Source: JBBITW01 sp037440525
GTDB taxonomy: Bacteria > Desulfobacterota > BSN033 > UBA1163
DNA: 6,062 nucleotides
NCBI GenBank assembly: GCA_037440525.1
Contig: JBBITW010000205.1
Coordinates: 1 to 6,062, forward strand
Direction of reading: 5' to 3'
In this document: positions 1-6,062 of the stretch, in pieces
How the letters are laid out: each line of letters begins with the position of its first letter
Numbering within the stretch: position 1 is the first letter of the stretch
Notes under the pieces: generated by a model
The model's input: only the letters and a program-made list of their open reading frames with translations
The model's database searches: none
What the model was told of the DNA's origin: nothing
Program-made: the position numbers and the translations under genes

Positions 1-3000
1 GCCACAACCCCACCAACCTCAAGCACATCACGCGAAAGAATCGTAGAAGCACGTGCAGAGGAGGCCTCGGCCTGAGCGATTGTCTCTTTGATCGATTTGG
101 GATAATGGGCCATACCACAGAGGAATAGGCCATCGCTCGCAAAGTCTACAGGCCTTAGCTTTACATGTGCCTCGAGAAAGAAACCATCAAGTGTAACAGG
201 AAATTTGAAAAGGTTTGCAAGTTCCCTGCTCCCTTCATTTGGGACAACCGCCTCAGATAGGACAAGCAGGTCAGGATAAAATGTGAGGGGAAGATCGAGC
301 ATAGGGTCCACCAATTCCACTTTTAATCTCCCATCCTTGATTGACACTGAGGGTTTTTTCGTTTCATTGAAGCGAACAAAGAGAATGCCTTTCTCCCTTG
401 CCTCTGTGTAAAACTTTTCACTGAACCCATAGGTTCTAATATCTTTATAAATGATGATGATAGAAGTATCGGGATAAAGAGTTTTCATACGGATTGCATT
501 CTTAATCGCTACAGAGCAGCAAATTCTACTGCAGTAAAAGGATTTTGATGGCTCATCATCCCATGGACCAACACATTGAATCATCACAATGGTTTTAACA
601 TCTCTTAGAGATGAATCTGATTTGTGAAGACGTTCTTCAAATCCTTCCTGTGTAAGAATTCTTGGATCTTCACCCATTAGATATGCTTTTCCCCTGTATT
701 CTCTCCCACCTGTAGCAATTATTGTGGCTCCATGGTCCAGAAGCCTTTCCTCTGAACCACCAATCTTTGAAACCTTAGTCTTAAAATTTCCTGGGGATCC
801 TTCGTGACCAATAACCTCACATTCCTTGAGGACCTCAATTCTCGGATTGCCTTCAATTCTATTTATTAACTCCTTAAGGTATGCCTGAGGATCTCCTCCA
901 TCGGAAGTAAAATGGATTCTCCTTAATCTTCCCCCTAATTCCTTCTCTCTCTCAACAAGATAGACAGTGTATCCCTGCTCAGCCAAACTGAGGGCACTCA
1001 CCATTCCTGCAAGACCACCACCTACAACGAGACAGCTTCTAACAATGCTTTTTGGAACCTCGTGAAGGGGCCTGAGATACCTTGAGCAAAAAATAGCCAT
1101 CCTTACAAGTTCCTTAGCCTTTTCAGTAGCCTCAGCCTTCTCAGTCATATGAACCCAAGAGCACTGGTCACGGATATTTGCCATCTCAAAAAGGTAGGGA
1201 TTCAAACCCACCTCACGAATCGTATCCCGAAAGAGGGGTTCATGTGTTCGCGGGGTGCATGATGCAACAACTACCCTGTTGAGGTTAAGTTCTTTAATCC
1301 TCTCCTGAATCAATTTCAATGAATCTGCAGAACATGTATAGATGGTATTTTCAGCATGAACGACACCCGGAAGTGTTTTTGCATACTCTGTGACTGACTT
1401 AACATCAACTGTCCCAGCAATATTCGTCCCACAGCTACATATGAATGCACCAATCCTTGGCTCCTCTTCTGAGGATATCTCCCTTTCAGGGGGATACTGT
1501 TTTTTTCTTACAAGTGTACCGCGCACTTCGCCAATTACAGAAAGTGCCCTTGCTGCGGCACCACTTGCCTGAATAACACTATCAGGTATGTCCTTTGGTT
1601 CTGTAAATGCCCCGCAGGCGAAAACACCTTGACGATTTGTATCAAGTGGATGAAACTCATTTGTAAGGCAAAAATTATTCTTATTAAGCTCTATGCCCGA
1701 TGCCTCGGTAAGCTCCTTAATATTCGGGATAGATGACATACCAACACTCAGTATGACAAGATCAAAACTTTCCTCCTTGATGAGATGTCCGTTTCTCGAA
1801 TCCTCATATCTTATTATGATATCCTCTGTCTGGGGATCTTCCTCGAGGTATGATATTCGGCATGGGATATACTTAATTCCCTTTTCTCTCCCCCTTTCAA
1901 AGTATGCATCGAAGCCCTTTCCAAAGGCTCGCATATCCATTTGAAATATCTTTATCTCAACCCCCGGTATATGCTCCATTGCAAGCATTGCCTCTTTTGT
2001 TGCATACATACAGCACACAGAACTGCAGAAATCCCTCTCCTTCTCTCTGGAGCCCACACACTGGATAAATGCTATCTTTCGGGGTTCACGATGGTCTTTA
2101 GATCTTCTTGTTATGTGGCCACCCCATGGACCTGAGGCGCTCAGCATCCTTTCAAATTCCATGCTTGTCACAACATTCTTATATCGACCATATCCAAGCT
2201 CAGGTGAAAGTTTCGGGTCATAAAGGCTGTACCCAGGGGCAAGGATTACAGAACCCACATCCAGTTCCTCTAAGAAATCTGCCTGCTGATGATCAATGGC
2301 ATCACACTTACATGCCAGAACGCAAAGGTGACATTCTGAACATATCCCGCATGAAAGACAGCGCATTGCCTCCTTTCGTGCCTGTTCTTCAGTAAGAGGA
2401 AGTTCCACTTCTCTAAAATCCTTTATCCTCTCTTCCTCTGGTAGTTCAGGGGGTCTTGCCCTTGGGGATGGATCCACCTTACCCTCTTCAACCATCTGGT
2501 CAATCTCTTCACGGGAAAGCTCCACAACAGGAAGGGGAATCTGTTCCCTCGGGGTGAGAAGAGGAAGCCCTCTGAGATAGCGATCGATAGAAAGTGCGCC
2601 TCTTCGTCCATCAGCAATTGCCTGAATCAATATCCACGGGCCTCTGGCAACATCTCCACCTGCGAATATACCTGGACGATTTGTAGCCAGTGTAACTGGG
2701 TCAACGGCAAATGTTCCCTTTTCGGTTATCTCGAGGCCATGTGTCTCATCGAGGAAAGATATCTCAGGGGCCTGTGCTACTGCAGCGATCATTGTATCTG
2801 CGGGGATTACATATTCAGATCCTCTAATTGGAATTGGTCTTCTTCTTCCTGATGAATCAGGTTCTCCAAGTTCCATCTTTATGCATTTAATACCTTTCAC
2901 ATGGCCATCTTCTACAATAACTTCGAGGGGAGATGTGAGAAGCTTGATCTCTATCCCTTCCCTTTCTGCTGCCTCAATCTCCCAGGAGTTGGCAGGCATC

Positions 3001-4334
3001 TCCTCACGAGAACGTCTATAGAGGATGCTCACCTTCTTTGCACCCAATCTCAGTGCTGTCCTCGCTGCGTCTATAGCAACATTTCCACCGCCTATGACAA
3101 CTGTCCTCTCCCCTACCTTAGGCGCAACTGGAATACCAAATGCTATTATGAATCGATCTTCAAATCCCTCCGTAATCCCGTACCTCTCTGCGAGGCTAAC
3201 CCCTTGGAGAAAAGGAACTCCATGGTGAACTCCCATTGCATCCTCTCCTGGAATCCCAAGTTTTTGTGCCTCATGTGCCCCTATTGCCAGAAATATTGCA
3301 GAAAAACCCGAATCAAAGAGGCTATTGATATTTCTAATAGGCGTGCTGAGTTTTAATTTAACATTGGGATGATTGATTATTTCATCGATCTCTCGCTGAA
3401 GGACATCTCTTGGTAAGCGATATGATGGTATCCCCACTCTCATCATTCCACCTGCTACAGGGAGGGCTTCAAAGATTGTGACTTCATAACCCATCCGGGA
3501 AAGTTGATGGGCACAGCTTAACCCGGCCGGGCCTGCCCCTATAATAGCTACCCTTGCCTTTGGTCTCTCTATTTCATCGTGATTTGTAACTCCGGAGACT
3601 TGGTTCTTAGTATCTTTTAATAATTCATCACGATGCTCGTATACCCAATCTGCAACAAATCTTTTAAGGGCACAGATGGCAACAGGGCTATCAAGTTTTC
3701 CTCTGTTACATTTTTCTTCACAGGGATGGTTACAGACCCGACCTACAGAGGCAGGAAAAGGATTATACTCTTTTATTACATCAAGTGCCTCTTTATACCT
3801 TCCTTCCTGGATTAAAGCCACATACCCCTGGGCACTTGTCTCAGCAGGACAGGTTGCCTTACATGGACTTGTCCCCCTTTTGGTGACAAGATAGGTATTA
3901 GGGACAGCCTGGGGATATGGTCTATAGATTGCCTTTCTCTGATCGAGACCCTCATTAAACTCATTTGGCAGGGAGATTGGGCAGACCTCAACGCAGTCAT
4001 TACAACTCTTGCATTTACTTATATCTACATAACGTGGTGACCTTTTGATTGTAGCCCTGAAATGGCCTGCCTCTCCTTGCAGGGAGACCAGCCTGGAGTT
4101 TGTTATGATTTCGATATTTAGATGCCTTCCAGCCTCAACGAGTTTAGGGGAAACAATACACATTGCACAGTCATTGGTTGGAAATGTCTTATCAAGCTGG
4201 GCCATCTTTCCCCCGATTGCAGGTGATTGCTCAAGGAGATATACCTTAATCCCAGAATTTGCTAAATCGAGAGCGGCCTGAACTCCTGAAATTCCTCCTC
4301 CCACAACCAATGCTGCGCCAATCTTTTCTCCCAT
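1..4334 (-). CDS. hdrA: HdrA-like multidomain iron-sulfur flavoprotein with embedded GltD/NfnB-like module (3'-partial)
   Basis: The frame is open for 1444 codons from ATG 4334 and runs off the window without a stop. GAGAGG (4346-4341) lies 6 bases upstream of the ATG. Domains in order: HdrA core 1 starts with a Rossmann FAD motif GGGISG (12-17), the HdrA hallmark FPTNDCAMC (51-59) and a [4Fe-4S] motif C108/C111/C114/C118. A GltD/NfnB-like module (about 155-640) follows: cysteines 158, 162, 201, 205 and 209, FAD motif GAGPAG (266-271), GGGNVAIDAAR (415-425), YRRSREEMPA (439-448, typical of NADPH sites) and AGGDVARGP (558-566). A Cys-rich bridge (659-677) leads back to core 1, with IQCVGSRE (757-764), FCSSVCC (769-775) and ACGAFTEPKDIPDS (906-919). 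HdrA core 2 begins with IGAFICSCGTN (961-971), then GGGLAG (1105-1110), YCSRICC (1267-1273) and LCGMAHYPKSI (1405-1415). The family normally ends in a ferredoxin domain, expected just past the edge. HdrA proteins are cytoplasmic and pass electrons through FAD and Fe-S centres, in some complexes by bifurcation. Partner and direction here are inferred. The family call is very secure; exact function is not. Confidence 0.93.
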   Translation of the reverse strand, partial: MGEKIGAALVVGGGISGVQAALDLANSGIKVYLLEQSPAIGGKMAQLDKTFPTNDCAMCIVSPKLVEAGRHLNIEIITNSRLVSLQGEAGHFRATIKRSPRYVDISKCKSCNDCVEVCPISLPNEFNEGLDQRKAIYRPYPQAVPNTYLVTKRGTSPCKATCPAETSAQGYVALIQEGRYKEALDVIKEYNPFPASVGRVCNHPCEEKCNRGKLDSPVAICALKRFVADWVYEHRDELLKDTKNQVSGVTNHDEIERPKARVAIIGAGPAGLSCAHQLSRMGYEVTIFEALPVAGGMMRVGIPSYRLPRDVLQREIDEIINHPNVKLKLSTPIRNINSLFDSGFSAIFLAIGAHEAQKLGIPGEDAMGVHHGVPFLQGVSLAERYGITEGFEDRFIIAFGIPVAPKVGERTVVIGGGNVAIDAARTALRLGAKKVSILYRRSREEMPANSWEIEAAEREGIEIKLLTSPLEVIVEDGHVKGIKCIKMELGEPDSSGRRRPIPIRGSEYVIPADTMIAAVAQAPEISFLDETHGLEITEKGTFAVDPVTLATNRPGIFAGGDVARGPWILIQAIADGRRGALSIDRYLRGLPLLTPREQIPLPVVELSREEIDQMVEEGKVDPSPRARPPELPEEERIKDFREVELPLTEEQARKEAMRCLSCGICSECHLCVLACKCDAIDHQQADFLEELDVGSVILAPGYSLYDPKLSPELGYGRYKNVVTSMEFERMLSASGPWGGHITRRSKDHREPRKIAFIQCVGSREKERDFCSSVCCMYATKEAMLAMEHIPGVEIKIFQMDMRAFGKGFDAYFERGREKGIKYIPCRISYLEEDPQTEDIIIRYEDSRNGHLIKEESFDLVILSVGMSSIPNIKELTEASGIELNKNNFCLTNEFHPLDTNRQGVFACGAFTEPKDIPDSVIQASGAAARALSVIGEVRGTLVRKKQYPPEREISSEEEPRIGAFICSCGTNIAGTVDVKSVTEYAKTLPGVVHAENTIYTCSADSLKLIQERIKELNLNRVVVASCTPRTHEPLFRDTIREVGLNPYLFEMANIRDQCSWVHMTEKAEATEKAKELVRMAIFCSRYLRPLHEVPKSIVRSCLVVGGGLAGMVSALSLAEQGYTVYLVEREKELGGRLRRIHFTSDGGDPQAYLKELINRIEGNPRIEVLKECEVIGHEGSPGNFKTKVSKIGGSEERLLDHGATIIATGGREYRGKAYLMGEDPRILTQEGFEERLHKSDSSLRDVKTIVMIQCVGPWDDEPSKSFYCSRICCSVAIKNAIRMKTLYPDTSIIIIYKDIRTYGFSEKFYTEAREKGILFVRFNETKKPSVSIKDGRLKVELVDPMLDLPLTFYPDLLVLSEAVVPNEGSRELANLFKFPVTLDGFFLEAHVKLRPVDFASDGLFLCGMAHYPKSIKETIAQAEASSARASTILSRDVLEVGGVV

Positions 4335-4351
4335 GTTTAACCTCTCAATTC

Positions 4352-5224
4352 TTAAAGTCTTATTGCATCGAGGTATTTTGAGATCCTATCCTCTGCTCCA
4401 ATGGGAATGAAATGAACCCCCTGGCAGAGATCCTTAAGACCTTTTACCAGATCACTGATAATCTCAATACTGGCCTTCTCTTTATCCGGAGCCCTTGCAA
4501 GCTTCTCTATAATATGATTTGGAACCATCCCTGGCTTTACATGTTTGTTAAGGAATAATCCCATCTCTGCTGATCGAACAAGTATAATTTCAGCAATCAC
4601 AGGTATTCTAATTGTCCCAATTCTCTTCATAAATTGATTGAAAGAATCGAGATCGAAGACCGGGGTAGTAAGGAAATACTTTGTCCCGAGGGTTGCCAGT
4701 GCCTCCATCTCCTTCAGTTCTAAGTCAGGTATCTTCTTGCCCCAGCTCGAATCGATCCCCGAGCCTATACAGAATTTTGGTCTCAAAGAAATCTCCCTTC
4801 CTGAAATGTCATGCCCCTCCTTAAGACTTTCAACCACTGAAAATAGTTTCCCTGAATCAACATGAAAAAACATAATCTCTTGAAGACTGTCTCCTGTAAT
4901 TCTGTAATCCTCTGTGAATGTGAGTATATTCTCTATTCCGGATTCTGATGCTCTTATGAGATGCTCCTGAATATCAATTCGGCTCTTCTCTCTACATGTA
5001 GTCTGGAGTATTGGCTCGAATTTCTGTTCCTTCAATACACGGCATGTGCCCATCGTATCTGTCACCAAGCCTTCAATCTTAAGTTCAGGGACAGTGAGCG
5101 CATCGATTCTTCCACGAATCCTCTCTATATTTCTGACGAGCTCTTGAAGACCAGTTCCGATGGGTGGCTGAATCTCTGAGGTTACAACAAACCTTTTACT
5201 CCTTAAACTCTCTTCTAACTTCAT
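4352..5224 (-). CDS. metF: Methylenetetrahydrofolate reductase (MetF) family protein
   Basis: This 290-residue protein matches the usual single-domain bacterial MetF length (about 290-300). The family reduces 5,10-methylene-THF to 5-methyl-THF in a FAD-bound TIM barrel, in methionine synthesis or the methyl branch of the Wood-Ljungdahl pathway. Visible signatures are SEIQPP (16-21, E17 at the place of the catalytic Glu of EFFPP), TTCREKSR (75-82, like the family's TCRDRNR strand), GIENILTFTED (96-106, D106 where the family has GD), FCIGSGID (151-158), LGTKYFLTTPVFD (179-191) and the C-terminal GVHFIPIG (269-276). AGGAG (5235-5231) lies 6 bases before the ATG, fixing the start. It sits 39 bases after the regulator gene and 17 before the HdrA-like gene, which suggests the latter supplies or takes its electrons, as in acetogen MetF-Hdr complexes. 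Oddities: T187 replaces the folate-contacting Gln, and E105 replaces Gly before the Asp. No MetV partner is visible. A related C1 reductase role is possible. Confidence 0.85.
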   Translation of the reverse strand: MKLEESLRSKRFVVTSEIQPPIGTGLQELVRNIERIRGRIDALTVPELKIEGLVTDTMGTCRVLKEQKFEPILQTTCREKSRIDIQEHLIRASESGIENILTFTEDYRITGDSLQEIMFFHVDSGKLFSVVESLKEGHDISGREISLRPKFCIGSGIDSSWGKKIPDLELKEMEALATLGTKYFLTTPVFDLDSFNQFMKRIGTIRIPVIAEIILVRSAEMGLFLNKHVKPGMVPNHIIEKLARAPDKEKASIEIISDLVKGLKDLCQGVHFIPIGAEDRISKYLDAIRL

Positions 5225-5237
5225 CTGACTCTCCTTT

Positions 5238-5264
5238 AATTTTTAATGAAATCCTTTAAAAATT
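5238..5264. repeat. AT-only inverted repeat between regulator and metF
   Basis: ATTTTTAA (5239-5246) and TTAAAAAT (5256-5263) are inverted with a 9-base loop, extended by one A-T pair at 5238/5264. It directly follows (and touches) the regulator's stop codon and ends just before the metF Shine-Dalgarno. With no G-C pairs it is not a convincing terminator. It could be a weak RNA processing or decoupling element, or merely AT-rich spacer. Confidence 0.3.
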
Positions 5265-5836
5265 TATTTCTTTAATCCCAGAAGCTTTGCCACTTCGAAC
5301 TTCAATTGCTCTAAGGGTAGAGGTTTGGAAAAACAGGCATCCGCTCCAAATTCCTTCATCTGTTTAAATGCATCATCATCGAGATAGGCTGATAGGACAA
5401 TGATCTTGGTATTCTTCGTCTCAGGATTCGATTTTATCTTCTGACAGACCTCATAGCCATTGATATCTGGCATCATGATATCGAGTATGATGAGATCAGG
5501 TTTGAAGTGGCTCACCTGAATACCTGCCTCAAATCCATCGGAGGCAGAAATCATCTCATAGCCATACTCATCCTCCTCAAGGGCCTGGACAATTGTCTCG
5601 ACGATGATTTTATCATCATCTACAACGAGGATCTTTTTCCTCTCCTCTACTTTGGGCTCCTCTGGTAGAGGCATACCCCTTTCTCGTAGAAATTGATCCA
5701 GATCCTCCCTTTTGATCCTTCGATGTCCTCCAACAGTCTTATAGGCTTTAAGATGGCCTCCTTCGATCCAATTGATTATCGTCTTAGGAGAAACCTTACA
5801 ATACTTACTTGCCTGAGATACGGTAAGAATTTCCAT
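5264..5836 (-). CDS. Response regulator with N-terminal excisionase/MerR-like helix-turn-helix
   Basis: The protein has 190 residues in two domains. Residues 1-52 are a winged helix-turn-helix of the excisionase/MerR-like type: LTVSQASKYCKVSPKTI, then W23, a GHLKAYKTVGGHRRI wing and EDLDQFL. After a charged, proline-containing linker (about 53-67) comes a complete CheY-like receiver (68-190) with the acidic pocket D73-D75, phosphoacceptor D119 in LIILDIMMPDINGYE, S149 and K171 in SKPLP. It should therefore be a phosphorylation-controlled DNA-binding protein. The order is reversed from OmpR- or NarL-type regulators, which carry the receiver first. AGGAG (5847-5843) is 6 bases before the ATG. 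As the first gene of the operon it may control its own transcription and that of metF and the HdrA-like gene, which is inference from position. No histidine kinase is present in the window, so the signal is unknown. Confidence 0.92.
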   Translation of the reverse strand: MEILTVSQASKYCKVSPKTIINWIEGGHLKAYKTVGGHRRIKREDLDQFLRERGMPLPEEPKVEERKKILVVDDDKIIVETIVQALEEDEYGYEMISASDGFEAGIQVSHFKPDLIILDIMMPDINGYEVCQKIKSNPETKNTKIIVLSAYLDDDAFKQMKEFGADACFSKPLPLEQLKFEVAKLLGLKK

Positions 5837-5868
5837 TTTTTTCTCCTTTTATAGTATTTACAGAAATT

Positions 5869-5898
5869 ATTATTAATACAGTTTTTATAATTTGTCAA
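5869..5898 (-). promoter_or_regulatory. Putative sigma70-type promoter of the operon
   Basis: On the minus strand a perfect TTGACA (5898-5893) is followed after 18 bases by AATAAT (5874-5869, 5 of 6 matches to TATAAT). An alternative is ATTAAT at 5877-5872, preceded by TG as in an extended -10 but with a short spacer of 15. The A5T4 tract just upstream (5909-5901) resembles an UP element. The predicted transcript would start near 5862, giving a leader of about 25 bases before the regulator's ATG. The surrounding DNA is much richer in A+T than the genes. The exact -10 is uncertain. Confidence 0.5.
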
Positions 5899-6062
5899 GT
5901 AAAATTTTTAGGGTCTCTGGAAAAGTATTAAAACTAAAAACGACTACATCTTACCCTCCCGTATAAAAAGTAGAATTTATGCGATGAGGTGTCACCCATT
6001 TAAAAGGCACCTGTCAAGAGAAAAAATCCTTGCCATACCCTTTATCTGTCATCAAGGAATAT
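5899..6062. other. Upstream non-coding region without a recognisable gene
   Basis: All minus-strand frames entering from the right edge meet a stop quickly (the longest gives 15 residues), so no convincing end of an upstream minus-strand gene is seen. A second TTGACA (6017-6012, minus strand) has no acceptable -10 at normal spacing. One 21-codon minus-strand frame (5999-5934) exists but has no clear Shine-Dalgarno. On the plus strand a frame from ATG 5984 stays open to the edge, again without a ribosome binding site. Confidence 0.5.
5987..6012. repeat. Short inverted repeat upstream of the operon
   Basis: AGGTGTC (5987-5993) can pair with GGCACCT (6006-6012) over a 12-base loop, using one G-U pair if read on the plus strand; AGGTG/CACCT are the perfect arms. 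It is about 90 bases upstream of the putative -35. No T-run follows on either strand, so a terminator is unlikely; an operator-like site or chance are the alternatives. Confidence 0.3.

Noticed and set aside
2423..2617. Minus-strand open frame of 64 codons
   Set aside because: It is in a different frame inside the large HdrA-like gene, whose own frame is continuous through this stretch.
2901..3356. Plus-strand open frame of 151 codons
   Set aside because: It lies entirely antisense to the GltD-like part of the hdrA-like gene, has no Shine-Dalgarno, and its translation shows no family motif.
2415..3872. GltD-like segment as a separate gene
   Set aside because: No stop codon separates it from either HdrA flank, and 1444 codons stay in one frame with motifs on both sides.
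4045..4281. Plus-strand open frame of 78 codons, and other plus-strand frames between 1390 and 5179
   Set aside because: All are shadows of the strongly supported minus-strand genes and lack start signals or recognisable domains.
6012..6017. Second minus-strand TTGACA as an upstream promoter
   Set aside because: No -10-like hexamer at 16-18 bases; the sequence there is G-rich.
5984..6062. Plus-strand frame open from ATG 5984 to the right edge, a possible divergent gene start
   Set aside because: No ribosome binding site or recognisable N-terminus; 26 codons are too few to support a gene.

Overview
The window is a single minus-strand operon from a bacterium, read right to left: a DNA-binding response regulator (5836-5264), a methylenetetrahydrofolate reductase homologue (5224-4352) and a very large HdrA-type flavoprotein (4334 to beyond position 1). 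The gaps are 39 and 17 bases, each gene has a good Shine-Dalgarno sequence about 6 bases before its ATG, and no terminator lies between genes, so co-transcription is very likely. No convincing plus-strand gene, RNA gene, mobile element or CRISPR array was seen.

The gene content suggests an anaerobe using the Wood-Ljungdahl (reductive acetyl-CoA) pathway, for example a sulfate reducer, syntroph or acetogen of Desulfobacterota/Nitrospirota type. This is inferred from gene families and a moderate GC content judged by eye; no taxonomic marker is present.

Region by region: 1-4334 encodes 1444 residues of an HdrA-like protein whose C-terminus lies outside the window. It contains an HdrA core with a complete GltD/NfnB-like NAD(P)H and FAD module inserted into it, followed by a second HdrA core. 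4352-5224 encodes a full-length MetF-family protein that lacks a usually conserved folate-contacting glutamine. 5264-5836 encodes an excisionase/MerR-like helix-turn-helix joined to a C-terminal phosphoreceiver domain. 5837-6062 is upstream DNA with a sigma70-type promoter and a small inverted repeat.

Working model (inference): MetF interconverts methylene- and methyl-tetrahydrofolate, and the HdrA fusion links it electronically to NAD(P)H and to low-potential iron-sulfur carriers, possibly by flavin-based electron bifurcation or confurcation. The regulator may switch the operon in response to an unlinked sensor kinase. MetF-HdrA pairing is known from acetogens; the fused NAD(P)H module, the duplicated HdrA core and the linked regulator make this version worth attention.
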